From assembly GCF_013283875.1 (NCBI RefSeq), contig NZ_CP054139.1, forward strand, positions 4,402,001-4,466,000: DNA of 64,000 nucleotides, given 5' to 3'. Positions within the stretch are counted from its first letter, which is position 1. The number at the start of each line of letters is the position of its first letter. The position numbers and the translations under genes are program-made. Below, in pieces: positions 22,847-31,996 of this stretch. This DNA is from Mucilaginibacter mali. Lineage in GTDB: Bacteria > Bacteroidota > Bacteroidia > Sphingobacteriales > Sphingobacteriaceae. The notes under the pieces were generated by a model. It was not told where the DNA came from and did not search any database. It was given only the letters and a program-made list of their open reading frames with translations.

Positions 22847-25711
22847 ATGAACTTTAACAGAAGAGTTTCTGTAGCCGTATTGACCCTGTTGATAGCGGCA
22901 AGCGGCGTTTTCGCGCAGGTTAAACGTAAACCGCCACAGCCCGCGCCCGACAGGCCGCTTACCGGTATCGACCAGTTGAAAAGCGATGTGCTGCCGGTTG
23001 ATAAAAATGTGATCATTGGTAAGCTGCCCAACGGATTAACCTACTACATCCGCCGCAACGTAGAGCCTAAAAACCGCGCCGAACTTTACCTGGTAAACAA
23101 AGCCGGTTCGATACTGGAAACCGATGCCCAGCGCGGCCTGGCCCACTTTACCGAGCATATGGCATTTAACGGCACCCGCGATTTCCCCAAGAACGAACTG
23201 GTGAACTACCTGCAAAAATCGGGTGTGAAATTCGGTGCCGATCTGAATGCTTATACTTCGTTTGATGAAACCGTTTACCAGCTTCCCCTGCCAACCGACA
23301 GTGTAAAGACCTTTGAAAAAGGCTTCGATATTTTGGCCAACTGGGCCGGCATGGTAACCTTCGATACTAAAGAGATCAACAGCGAACGCGGCGTAGTGCT
23401 GGAAGAAGAGCGCCTGCGTGGCAAGAATGCGCAGGAACGTATGCAACAGCAGATATTGCCGGTATTGCTAAACAACTCGCGCTACGCGCAGCGCCTGCCA
23501 ATTGGTAAAGAGGAGATCCTGAAAAACTTCAAACCCGAAACCATCAAAAGCTTCTACCACGATTGGTATCGCCCCGACCTGCAGGCTGTAATAGCCGTGG
23601 GCGACTTTGATCCGAAACGTGTGGAGCAACTGATAAAAGACCGCTTCTCGGGATTAAAGAACCCAACCGGCGAAAAGCCGCGTGCTAAATATACCGTACC
23701 TGCTACGCCGGGTACCGCTGTTAAGATAGCTACGGATAAGGAATATCCTTATACCATCGCGCAGATCGTGGTAAAACACCCGGAGACAAGCGTTCGCACC
23801 GAATCTGATTACATGCGCAGCATCCGCGTCGACCTGTTTAACCAAATGATCAACGCGCGCCTCGGCGAGTTGCTGCAGAAACCAGAGCCGCCATTCCTGT
23901 TCGCCCAGGCCAGCTATGCGGGCTTTTTAGGTAACCAGGATGCATTTACTACCGTGGCTGTAGCAAAATCAGCCGCTCAGCTACAGGGTGCCATTAAAGC
24001 TACGCTTGATGAGATAGAGCGCGCCCGCAAATTCGGCTTTACCGAAACCGAACTCGACCGTGCCAAGCAAAATGCCATGACCAGCATCGAGAATGCTTAT
24101 AAGGAAAGGGACAAAACCAAATCGGCAAGCTTTGTACAGGAATACCAGCAAAACTTTTTGCAGGATGAGGCCATCCCAGGCATCGAGTTTGAGTATAATT
24201 TTCAAAAAGACCATATCGGTGATATTAAGCTGAGCGAGATCAACGCGCTGGCCAGCAGCTTCATCAGCAACCAAAACCGTGTGGTTATTGTGCAAGCTCC
24301 CGATAAGGAGAAAGCCCAGTTGCCAACCGAACAAACATTGCTTAGCTGGATAAACGCCACCGGCAAAAACATCACCGCTTATGTAGATAACGTGAGCAAA
24401 AAGCCGCTCCTTGAAAAAGAGCCAACAGCCGGCAAAATTACCGGCGAAACTAAAGACGCGGCCATCAGTACAACAGCCTTAACCTTAAGCAACGGCGTTA
24501 AGGTGATACTTAAACCCACCGATTTTAAAAACGATCAGATCCTGATCAATGCCTGGGCCTTCGGCGGCACTTCGCTGGCTGGTGATCAGGATTATGTATC
24601 GGCCAACATCTCATCGGGCATTGTAGGCAGCAGCGGTATTGCCGATATGACCCAGATACAGCTTGATAAGATGCTGAGCGGTAAAAACCTGTCGGTATCG
24701 CCATACATCAGCGAAACTACGCAGGGGGTATCGGCCAGCAGTTCGCCCAAAGATCTGGAGACGGCTATGCAGCTGATCTACCTGTACTTTACCCAGCCAC
24801 GCAAGGATGCCGATATCTGGCAATCGCAAATAGCGCAAACCAGGGCCCTGCTGCCAAACCGCAGTCTGGACCCTGCGCAGGTTTACCAGGATACCGTAGC
24901 AGCTGTATTAGGCAACCACAACTATCGCCGCATGCCGCTTACTTTAGAGAAACTGAATATGGCCAGCCTTGACAAAGCCTTCGATTTTTACAAAGCCCGC
25001 TTTGCCGATGCCAGTGGTTTCACATTCACTTTTGTTGGCAATTTTGAGGTAGAAAAGATCAAGCCACTGCTGGAAAAATACCTGGGCGGCCTGCCATCAG
25101 CCGGACACAAGGAAAACTATAAAAACCTTGGCATCCATGCGCCTGCCGGTCAGTTGACTAAAAACGTATATAAAGGTATTGGCGATAAAAGCAATGTGCA
25201 ATTAGTCTTCAGCGGTGATTTTGATTATACCGATGATAACAAACTGCAATTGGACGCGCTGGAAGAGATCATGAACATAAAGCTTACCGAGCGCCTTCGC
25301 GAAAAGGAAAGCGGTGTGTACTCGCCAGGGGTGCGTGCAGGTTACTCCAAACTGCCGATGAGCCGCTACAGTCTTACGGTTTATTTCACCTGTGCTCCGG
25401 CCAATGTAGATAAACTGATAGCCGCTACAATGGACGAAATAACCAAGATAAAGCAAAACGGCGCCGAAGCTACCGACATTGCCAAATACCAGGCCGAAGA
25501 AAAGCGCAGCACCGAAGTACAAATGCGCGAGAATGGCTTTTGGGCCGGCACCCTGATCCGTGCATCGCAAAACCAGGAAAACCCTGATAAGGTGTTGGAG
25601 CATACTGCCGATTTGAGTAAGATTACCGTACAAAGCACTAAAGATGCCGCCAACAAATATATCAGCGGCGTAAACCTGATCAGGCTGATATCATATCCTG
25701 AAAAGAAATAA
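22847..25711 (+). CDS. M16-family zinc metallopeptidase, two-repeat secreted form
   Basis: A 954-residue exported protein (signal MNFNRRVSVAVLTLLIAASGVFAQ) with two M16 halves. The N-terminal half has the inverted zinc motif H100-F-T-E103-H104 (HFTEHMAFNG) and the downstream Glu in ERGVVLEEERL. The C-terminal half (from about 540) is the inactive-type M16 domain. The arrangement matches pitrilysin/PqqL-like enzymes that cleave peptides in the periplasm. A strong terminator follows 30 nt after the stop, so it is a single-gene unit. Confidence 0.93.
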   Translation: MNFNRRVSVAVLTLLIAASGVFAQVKRKPPQPAPDRPLTGIDQLKSDVLPVDKNVIIGKLPNGLTYYIRRNVEPKNRAELYLVNKAGSILETDAQRGLAHFTEHMAFNGTRDFPKNELVNYLQKSGVKFGADLNAYTSFDETVYQLPLPTDSVKTFEKGFDILANWAGMVTFDTKEINSERGVVLEEERLRGKNAQERMQQQILPVLLNNSRYAQRLPIGKEEILKNFKPETIKSFYHDWYRPDLQAVIAVGDFDPKRVEQLIKDRFSGLKNPTGEKPRAKYTVPATPGTAVKIATDKEYPYTIAQIVVKHPETSVRTESDYMRSIRVDLFNQMINARLGELLQKPEPPFLFAQASYAGFLGNQDAFTTVAVAKSAAQLQGAIKATLDEIERARKFGFTETELDRAKQNAMTSIENAYKERDKTKSASFVQEYQQNFLQDEAIPGIEFEYNFQKDHIGDIKLSEINALASSFISNQNRVVIVQAPDKEKAQLPTEQTLLSWINATGKNITAYVDNVSKKPLLEKEPTAGKITGETKDAAISTTALTLSNGVKVILKPTDFKNDQILINAWAFGGTSLAGDQDYVSANISSGIVGSSGIADMTQIQLDKMLSGKNLSVSPYISETTQGVSASSSPKDLETAMQLIYLYFTQPRKDADIWQSQIAQTRALLPNRSLDPAQVYQDTVAAVLGNHNYRRMPLTLEKLNMASLDKAFDFYKARFADASGFTFTFVGNFEVEKIKPLLEKYLGGLPSAGHKENYKNLGIHAPAGQLTKNVYKGIGDKSNVQLVFSGDFDYTDDNKLQLDALEEIMNIKLTERLREKESGVYSPGVRAGYSKLPMSRYSLTVYFTCAPANVDKLIAATMDEITKIKQNGAEATDIAKYQAEEKRSTEVQMRENGFWAGTLIRASQNQENPDKVLEHTADLSKITVQSTKDAANKYISGVNLIRLISYPEKK

Positions 25712-25741
25712 CAAACAGTTCTTTAAATTACTATAAAAAAT

Positions 25742-25770
25742 GAACGCCCGCAGGTAAACCGCGGGCGTTC
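25742..25770 (+). terminator. Rho-independent terminator of the M16 peptidase gene
   Basis: Perfect 10 bp stem GAACGCCCGC/GCGGGCGTTC with a 9 nt loop, preceded by A-rich and followed by T-rich sequence (TTCGTTTT). Confidence 0.85.
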
Positions 25771-25959
25771 TTCGTTTTCCATGCTTGCTGGGTGTAGCAG
25801 GCATTTGATGGTTGGGATAAGGACTAAGTACCGCAAATAACTGCAATAATCACCTGAAAAAACACCGTGTTTTCACGGTATTTTAAAATAGTTATGCGCG
25901 ATGGATCTTGCACAGTATTTCTACAGAATTGCCTTTGATATTTAAAACAAAAACACCTG

Positions 25960-26961
25960 ATGAAAAACATCGTCAAGGGGATATTAGCTGCCGCTTTAAT
26001 AAGCATTACCCCGATGCTTTCGCGCGCGCAAACTTATGTTTTAGATAAAAAAATACCACTCACCGGTGATGGCGGTTACGATTACCTAACCATCGATAAA
26101 GCCAACAACCGTCTGTATGTATCGCACGGTACCATGGTAAATGTGGTTGACCTGGCTACCGAAAAGCAAATAGGTGTAATAGACGGAATGAAAGGTGTGC
26201 ATGGTATTGCCATTGTAAACAAATGGGGCAAAGGCTTTATCAGCGATGGCAGGGCCAATGCCATGGTGGCGTTCGACCTGAATACGTTAAAAACGCTGGC
26301 CACCATCCCGTTGGACGCGAAAGGCCCCGACGCTATCATTTACGACCCTTACTCAGACAAGGTTTTCAGTTTTAACGGCGAAAGCAATAACTCGTCGGTA
26401 GTTGACCCCAAAACCATGAAGCAGGTTGCTACCGTTGATCTGGGCGGCGCGCCAGAGTTTGCCGTACCCGATGGCAAAGGCAAAATGTACAACAACCTGG
26501 AAGATAAAAGCAGCATGAATATTATCGACACCAAAACCATGAAGGTAACTAAAACCTTCAGCCTGGCCCCATGCGGAGGCCCAACCGGTGTCGCGCTCGA
26601 TTTGAAAAATAACCGCGCCTTTAGCGTTTGCCGCGAAAATAAAGGCATGAGCGTAGTAGATATCACCAGCGGAAAAGTGGTAGCCACAGTACCTATTGGC
26701 ACAGGTGTAGACGCGGTTGCCTACGATGCGGAAACCAAACTGATCTTCTGCTCAAATGGCGATGGCACAACAACTATTATCAAACAGGCATCAGCCAATG
26801 ATTATAGCGTTGTACAAACTTTAAACACACAAGTACGCGCCAAAACATTAACGCTGGATGCCGCTACCCATAAAATATACCTTAGCGTAGCCGATATGGA
26901 AAAAGGCACACGCAAAGCTATCCCCGGTACTTTTGCAGTATTGGTTTATAAAATGCAGTAA
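25960..26961 (+). CDS. YncE-family secreted beta-propeller protein
   Basis: A 333-residue protein with signal MKNIVKGILAAALISITPMLSRAQ and at least six propeller repeats of the YVTN/YncE type, each with a D-x-x-T-x-K core (for example VVDLATEKQIGVIDG, VVDPKTMKQVATVDL, IIDTKTMKVTKTF, VVDITSGKVVATVPIG). Periplasmic; YncE-like proteins bind DNA or other ligands in some species but the role here is unknown. Convergent with the following minus-strand gene and sharing a terminator hairpin with it. Confidence 0.85.
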   Translation: MKNIVKGILAAALISITPMLSRAQTYVLDKKIPLTGDGGYDYLTIDKANNRLYVSHGTMVNVVDLATEKQIGVIDGMKGVHGIAIVNKWGKGFISDGRANAMVAFDLNTLKTLATIPLDAKGPDAIIYDPYSDKVFSFNGESNNSSVVDPKTMKQVATVDLGGAPEFAVPDGKGKMYNNLEDKSSMNIIDTKTMKVTKTFSLAPCGGPTGVALDLKNNRAFSVCRENKGMSVVDITSGKVVATVPIGTGVDAVAYDAETKLIFCSNGDGTTTIIKQASANDYSVVQTLNTQVRAKTLTLDAATHKIYLSVADMEKGTRKAIPGTFAVLVYKMQ

Positions 26962-26990
26962 AAAACTTTCCCCTAATTAATAAAAGCGTG

Positions 26991-27018
26991 AAAGCGGCAG
27001 GCGAAAGCCTGTCGCTTT
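26991..27018. terminator. Shared terminator between convergent genes
   Basis: Stem AAAGCGGCAGGC/GCCTGTCGCTTT (12 bp with one wobble) and GAAA loop, with T-rich DNA on the plus-strand side (TTGTTT) and A-rich DNA on the left, so it can act in both directions. Confidence 0.8.
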
Positions 27019-27036
27019 TTGTTTGAGCAAATCTTA

Positions 27037-27696
27037 TTACTGATTACAAAAAACGATCAGTTGTTTCAGGTCTTCTGCTTTTTTAATATCAAGCCCCTTA
27101 TCCTTTATAAAGGTATTGGCTGCAGCTTCGGTTACGGTAGGGAATACCTTTAGTATTTTCTTCAGATCCGAGGCGTTAGTAAAACTTTTACCCTTCTGCA
27201 ACCAAAACATATCGTGAGGGTCTAATGTATAATCATCGCTAATGGTTAGTTCGTATTTTGAAGATTGATTAACCGCGCTGCGGAAGCCCTGGCTGGATGT
27301 AACCGTATTGTTTGATTGTTGCGCCAGGTCCGAATTTTTAACACGGCTCTTCATTTCGTTAGCGTGTTGCTGGTATAAAGCTACCTTTGTGTTGGTCAGT
27401 TTTTCATAAAACACATTATTAACCGGTATAAATTTCCTGCCCTGCAAAACCACGGTATCAATATTACCGGCGTCCAGCACAATTTTTTCGCTGCCCTGCA
27501 AAAAAAGCATTTCCTGCGATACGGTATTATAGTTAAGCATACCATCGGTAACTCCACCTCCTTTTTGCTGGACACTGCCCTGCACAAATTGCGGAAAAAC
27601 ATAAGGCGTGCCGCCGGGCTTAGACTGTGCCGATACCGAAGTTACAGCGGCAAATACAAGTAAAAAAAGTGGGGTGAGAAATCTTGACCTGATCAT
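27037..27696 (-). CDS. Secreted protein of unknown function
   Basis: A 219-residue exported protein (signal MIRSRFLTPLFLLVFAAVTSVSAQ). The mature part contains a segment typical of a Bacteroidota hypothetical family, FPQFVQGSVQQKG...LNYNTVSQEMLFLQG and VVLQGRKFIPVNNVFYEKL, and ends with a helical region including two conserved-looking DLKK/DLKQL stretches and a terminal Cys. No domain name is recognised. It follows the M1 peptidase gene on the same strand after 51 nt and could be cotranscribed with it. Confidence 0.6.
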   Translation of the reverse strand: MIRSRFLTPLFLLVFAAVTSVSAQSKPGGTPYVFPQFVQGSVQQKGGGVTDGMLNYNTVSQEMLFLQGSEKIVLDAGNIDTVVLQGRKFIPVNNVFYEKLTNTKVALYQQHANEMKSRVKNSDLAQQSNNTVTSSQGFRSAVNQSSKYELTISDDYTLDPHDMFWLQKGKSFTNASDLKKILKVFPTVTEAAANTFIKDKGLDIKKAEDLKQLIVFCNQ

Positions 27697-27747
27697 AGTT
27701 AATAATAGTTACTGTTTAGACAAATTTTTACTGCAATGGTTTATCCA

Positions 27748-29634
27748 TCATTTACCTGCAATATAAACATTATTGGTTTTATCAACATCCGGCGTATAAG
27801 TGCTGCCTAAATTTAATTGTTTAACCGTTTTTCCGGCTTCAAAATTAAGGGTGATGGATGTATTCCCTTTTTCCCAGCAGGATATATCCTTATGGATAGT
27901 TTTTGTGCTGCCATCGGCATACGCTATCACCAGATCTACAGGTACTGGCTTTGTGCCGATGCTTTTGATCAGCACCTCGTATTTGTTACCCACGTTACTT
28001 ACTTTGCCGATGGCCAGGTCGGGGACGCCGCTATCAAACCACCAGCGTTTCCAAAACCAGTTCATATTTCGACCGGCGCCAGCGTTCATACAATTAAAAA
28101 AATCGTAAGGCCCCGGGTGCTTGCCATGCCAGTTGGCAATATAATAATGCAGGGCTTTGGTAAACAGTTCATCGCCCAGCATATCTTTCACAAACAAGTA
28201 GCCCATGGCCGGCTTCGGGTACGAATCGGTAAAGCCCGATACACCGCTGATCTGCGTGGTCAGTGTAATGATCGGCTGGTCCTCTTCTGTTCCTGCCGAA
28301 GCTTCCACTCCCTCAACGCCATACGGATCTACAATTTTCGGATCGATCATGGGCGATATCAGCCACTCGCCAATGGTAGCCCAACCTTCATCCATCCAGC
28401 CGTACTTGGTTTCGTTAATCCCCATATAAAAGGGGAACATGGTGTGGAATATCTCGTGGTCGGTAAGTTCGATGGCATCGGCTACATTTTCAACCGGGTT
28501 ATCGTTCACCATCATGGGGTATTCCATTTGGTCGAGGCCGTCAAAAACAGTTTCGTGCGGATAAGGATAAGGCCATTTCGGAAATTTATAGCTCATGGCC
28601 TCCACCGTTTTGCGGGCATAATTAACCACCGCGTAATAATCTTTATGCGCCGGGTTAAATACCGCGTCAACCCGTGTGCGCCGGCCTGTTTTAGGATCAA
28701 CAACCAAACTTGCCGCCTTCCAGATATAATGATTGCTGGTGGCAAACACAAAATCAGTAACACTATCGGCCTCAAATTTCCAGGTGTGGGTACTGCCTGT
28801 GGTGGTAACGTTGCCTGCCTTAACGTCGGCTTCGGTAATGATATTGGTTACGCTGTCTGTTTTACCGGCCTCATCTATCAATCCAACAATTCTTTTAGTT
28901 AATACTTCGGCCGGATTTTGCAATGTACCGGTTGCCCAAACCACATAGTCGCCCGGCAGGGTTACCTCGGCGCTGAAGTGGCAAAAATCATTATAAAACT
29001 CCTGCGACCCTAAGTAAGGGTATTTATTCCAGCCATCAATATCATCATAAACGGCTATCCGCGGGAAAAAGTAAGCCACAAAAAACGACGACGGATCTAC
29101 CTGCCCGGTGCGGATATGCGAAGTTTTGTTAAGCGTGTAGCTATAATTAACGCTGCAATGCACGGTGTTGCCGGGTAGTATCACATCTTCTAAACGGATA
29201 GGCATGTTAGTACCCATAATACGTACCTTTTTCATATCCATATCCTTGCTGCCAATGCTTAGTTTACTGATATCCACGCCATCGGTCAGGTCTTCAGGCA
29301 CAATGTTACTATCGCGGGGTACGCCCTTTTTATACAGGTTAGGATACAGTTTAAACATCAGCTGGTTAAGCGTATCCGGGCTGTTGTTTACATAGTCGAT
29401 ATCAACTGTGCCTTTTATCAGTCGCGTTTTAGGGTCGAAGTTTACTTTGATACGATAGCTGGCCGTGTTTTGCCAATATTTTGGCCCGGGTTTGCCATTG
29501 TCGGCACGGGTGCCGTTATGATAGGCTTTGCTGATGTTTACCGCACGGGGCAATACCGTTTGTGCGAATGATGGGGCGCCGGCACAACAAAGCAAGGCAA
29601 TAACAAAGGTCTGTTTTCGAAAATTTAACACCAT
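27748..29634 (-). CDS. M1-family aminopeptidase-like metallopeptidase
   Basis: A 628-residue exported protein (signal ending ...GAPSFAQ). The catalytic zinc site is complete: H393-E394-I-F-H397 and, 19 residues later, E416 in YGWMDEGWATIGEW. The substrate-binding exopeptidase motif (GAMEN in classic M1 enzymes) corresponds to DQMEYPMM here, as in the secreted Bacteroidota M1 group. Residues 50-250 form the N-terminal beta-sandwich. It probably trims peptides in the periplasm. Divergent from the DUF4397 gene at 29745. Confidence 0.9.
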   Translation of the reverse strand: MVLNFRKQTFVIALLCCAGAPSFAQTVLPRAVNISKAYHNGTRADNGKPGPKYWQNTASYRIKVNFDPKTRLIKGTVDIDYVNNSPDTLNQLMFKLYPNLYKKGVPRDSNIVPEDLTDGVDISKLSIGSKDMDMKKVRIMGTNMPIRLEDVILPGNTVHCSVNYSYTLNKTSHIRTGQVDPSSFFVAYFFPRIAVYDDIDGWNKYPYLGSQEFYNDFCHFSAEVTLPGDYVVWATGTLQNPAEVLTKRIVGLIDEAGKTDSVTNIITEADVKAGNVTTTGSTHTWKFEADSVTDFVFATSNHYIWKAASLVVDPKTGRRTRVDAVFNPAHKDYYAVVNYARKTVEAMSYKFPKWPYPYPHETVFDGLDQMEYPMMVNDNPVENVADAIELTDHEIFHTMFPFYMGINETKYGWMDEGWATIGEWLISPMIDPKIVDPYGVEGVEASAGTEEDQPIITLTTQISGVSGFTDSYPKPAMGYLFVKDMLGDELFTKALHYYIANWHGKHPGPYDFFNCMNAGAGRNMNWFWKRWWFDSGVPDLAIGKVSNVGNKYEVLIKSIGTKPVPVDLVIAYADGSTKTIHKDISCWEKGNTSITLNFEAGKTVKQLNLGSTYTPDVDKTNNVYIAGK

Positions 29635-29683
29635 AAGATCAGTATAGCCAATAAAAGTAATTAGTAAATAGGAATAATAGAAT

Positions 29684-29691
29684 TATTTTTG
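29684..29691 (+). promoter_or_regulatory. Possible -7 box of the DUF4397 gene pair
   Basis: TATTTTTG matches TAnnTTTG and lies 53 nt before the start at 29745, in the divergent region with the M1 gene. The -33 element is not obvious. Confidence 0.35.
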
Positions 29692-29744
29692 CGTTTATTA
29701 CCTGCATGGCCAACGATATTTAACATCGCGCCGAAGAATTGATA

Positions 29745-30443
29745 ATGAGTTTAAAAAAGTATAGTTACCCGGTTATGATTTGCCTGATAGCGCTGGCAGC
29801 ATGGGGATGCAATAAAAGTGGTGATGCCGCGCCGGTAATTGGCCCCCAATCCCGTTTAAATGTAATTAACGCGGTAACCGACATCCGCGCTATCGATTTC
29901 TATTTGAACGGCACCCGGCAAAACACCAATTCGGCCATTTACCTGTATAATTCATCGGGTTACCTGAACGTGCTAACCGGCGAGCAACAATACCAGTTTA
30001 AAAGCGATACCGACCGCACCGTACTGGCCGATATTAAGTTAAACCCTGCAAAAAAAGACTCAAGCTATACCCTGGTTGCAGCCGGGCAACAAAGCAATAA
30101 CAGCTTTTCCACCATATTTTTAGGCGATGTTTTTGTAACCAACAGCAATGCCAAAAACGCGCTGGTAAGGTTTGTGCAGGCATCGCCCGGAACCCCAAGC
30201 TATGATATTTTTGTAGGCGATACGCTATCGTTTAAAAACAAAACATTTAAAGATTATACCGGTTTCCAGGGCGTAGGCGCCGGCAAAAAAAAGATAAAAG
30301 TGATGCTGGCGGGCACAACCACACCTATACTCACCGACTCGGTAATTGTGCAGGCCGGCAGCTACTATACACTGTTAACCAGGGGATCGCGTACCGGTAG
30401 CGGCAAAAATGCCTTTGGCGTAAGTATAACTTTAAGCAGATAA
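29745..30443 (+). CDS. DUF4397 lipoprotein 1
   Basis: A 232-residue lipoprotein from the ATG at 29745 (signal MSLKKYSYPVMICLIALAAWGC, then NKSGD). The mature part has the DUF4397 layout of two related beta-sandwich halves: SRLNVINAVTDIRAIDFYLNGT and LVRFVQASPGTPSYDIFVGDTLSFKNKTFKDYTGF, ending near an SxxxGS-like segment. Likely at the cell envelope; function unknown. The gene at 30449 is a paralog 5 nt downstream, so they form an operon. Confidence 0.82.
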   Translation: MSLKKYSYPVMICLIALAAWGCNKSGDAAPVIGPQSRLNVINAVTDIRAIDFYLNGTRQNTNSAIYLYNSSGYLNVLTGEQQYQFKSDTDRTVLADIKLNPAKKDSSYTLVAAGQQSNNSFSTIFLGDVFVTNSNAKNALVRFVQASPGTPSYDIFVGDTLSFKNKTFKDYTGFQGVGAGKKKIKVMLAGTTTPILTDSVIVQAGSYYTLLTRGSRTGSGKNAFGVSITLSR

Positions 30444-30448
30444 GCAAT

Positions 30449-31156
30449 ATGGGTATAAAAAACAACAACAGGGTATTATCGGCACTGGTTATATTGATGG
30501 CGGTGGTTATGGTAATCCCTATGCTTTCATCGTGCGGCAAAGAAAACGCGGCTTCGCTAACCGGGTTGAACACACAGCTAAACATTATAAATGTTGGGCC
30601 TGATACCTATCCTTTAGACCTGTTTATCGCCCTGCGACAGCAAAACACCAAACATTATACCTATGCTAACCCATCAGGGTATATTTACCTGGCTTCGTTA
30701 GCTACCCCGCTACAGATCAGGAACTATAAAAACGAAACAATTTTTTCAAAAGACACCGCACTTAGGGTTAATACCAGGTATTCGATATTTATTACGGGCC
30801 TGTTATCTGATAACACCCGCACCACCATTTTTGTAACCGATACCGATTCGGCGCCTGGCTTAGGCCGGGGTAAGCTGCGTTTTATCAATGCATCGGCCCG
30901 TACAGTAAATGTTGACATTTACGCCAACGGCACTTTAGCCTTTAAAAATCAGGGATTTAAGGCCGTTACCACCTACCAGGAACTGCCCGCCGGCATCTAC
31001 GATTTGAAAGTATGCCAGGCCAATACCACCACTGTATTAACCGACCTGCCCAAAACTACCATACAGGATGGACGATTGTACACCCTGTATACAAAGGGAG
31101 TTGTGGGACGTACGGATAGTGCGGCTTTTGGCTCGGCGATGATAATTAACAGGTAA
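30449..31156 (+). CDS. DUF4397 lipoprotein 2
   Basis: A 235-residue lipoprotein (signal ...VIPMLSSC, then GKENA). The repeat block LRFINASARTVNVDIYANGTLAFKNQGFKAVTTYQEL parallels the second half of its upstream paralog, including F-K-[NA].T.F.Y/TY. It starts 5 nt after the stop of paralog 1. A third member lies at 34786. Ligand and role unknown; the family is common in Sphingobacteriaceae. Confidence 0.82.
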   Translation: MGIKNNNRVLSALVILMAVVMVIPMLSSCGKENAASLTGLNTQLNIINVGPDTYPLDLFIALRQQNTKHYTYANPSGYIYLASLATPLQIRNYKNETIFSKDTALRVNTRYSIFITGLLSDNTRTTIFVTDTDSAPGLGRGKLRFINASARTVNVDIYANGTLAFKNQGFKAVTTYQELPAGIYDLKVCQANTTTVLTDLPKTTIQDGRLYTLYTKGVVGRTDSAAFGSAMIINR

Positions 31157-31166
31157 TTTTAAGCTT

Positions 31167-31239
31167 AAAGGTAAAAGGCGAAAGGTAAAAGATTGTTGCG
31201 GCTTTCTGCCAAACCTTTTACCTTTCGCCTTTTACCTTT
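31167..31239. repeat. Perfect 25 bp inverted repeat upstream of the DedA gene
   Basis: Arms 31167-31191 and 31215-31239 (AAAGGTAAAAGGCGAAAGGT... inward) are perfect over 25 bp around a 23 nt middle. It lies between the DUF4397 pair and the DedA gene, close enough to act as a terminator-like barrier. A similar AAAG-rich hairpin occurs at 41912-41969. Confidence 0.85.
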
Positions 31240-31279
31240 CATCTCGAAAAACTATCTTTACCATCAAAATATATTCCCC

Positions 31280-31924
31280 TTGGAGATCATTAAACACCTC
31301 ATCGATTTTATCCTGCACATTGATAAGCATTTGGCGGATATCATCAGCCAGTATCATACGCTAACCTACCTGATACTGTTCATAATTATTTTTGCCGAAA
31401 CCGGCTTTGTGGTTACCCCGTTCCTGCCCGGCGATTCCTTACTGTTCGCGGCTGGTGCATTGATCGCGGCCGGTAACACAGGTTTGAATATTTACCTGCT
31501 GGCGTTAATATTAATAGTAGCGGCCTTCGTGGGTAATACGGTTAACTATATGTTGGGCAGTTACCTTGGCCCAAAGGTATTTAAAGAAAATAACAAAGTA
31601 TTAAAACTGGATTACTACCTGCAAACCAAAGCCTTTTTTGATAAACATGGCGGTAAAGCGGTTATCTTCAGCAGGTTTGTACCTATCATCCGCACCATCG
31701 CCCCATTTGTGGCTGGTGTGGGCCGTATGCCATTTTTACGCTATAGCATTTACAACATTGTTGGCGGCGCATCGTGGATCATTATATTCCTGTTTGCGGG
31801 TTACTGGTTGGGGACAGTACCTTTCTTTAAAGAGCATTTCTCGCTGGTGGGTATCGCTATCATCCTGGTATCGGTTATACCGGCATTTATAGCGGCGTTT
31901 AAAAGCAGGAAGAAGGTGGCGTAA
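31280..31924 (+). CDS. DedA-family membrane protein
   Basis: From a TTG start at 31280 (EIIKHLIDFILHIDKHL...) the product has about 215 residues; the frame is open further upstream only because it runs through an inverted repeat, so an earlier start is disfavoured. DedA features are FAETGFVVTPFLPGDSLLFAAGAL, then GNTVNYMLGSYLG, and the block FDKHGGKAVIFSRFVPIIRTIAPFVAGVG with conserved Arg residues and the paired re-entrant helices. DedA proteins include lipid scramblases and transporters acting on undecaprenyl phosphate or phosphatidylethanolamine; which applies is unknown. Confidence 0.9.
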   Translation: MEIIKHLIDFILHIDKHLADIISQYHTLTYLILFIIIFAETGFVVTPFLPGDSLLFAAGALIAAGNTGLNIYLLALILIVAAFVGNTVNYMLGSYLGPKVFKENNKVLKLDYYLQTKAFFDKHGGKAVIFSRFVPIIRTIAPFVAGVGRMPFLRYSIYNIVGGASWIIIFLFAGYWLGTVPFFKEHFSLVGIAIILVSVIPAFIAAFKSRKKVA

Positions 31925-31996
31925 ACCCAATCGTCATTCTAAATCTATTCATTACGTCATGCTGCTTTCTATGACGAAAGCAGCATACGTTGTGTT

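Noticed and set aside
27817-28902. A 361-codon plus-strand frame inside the M1 peptidase gene
   Set aside because: Antisense to the complete M1 zinc site and the codon pattern matches the minus strand.
31193-31279. Extended N-terminus for the DedA protein
   Set aside because: The extension is coded by the right arm and middle of a perfect inverted repeat, so translation from the TTG at 31280 is more likely.
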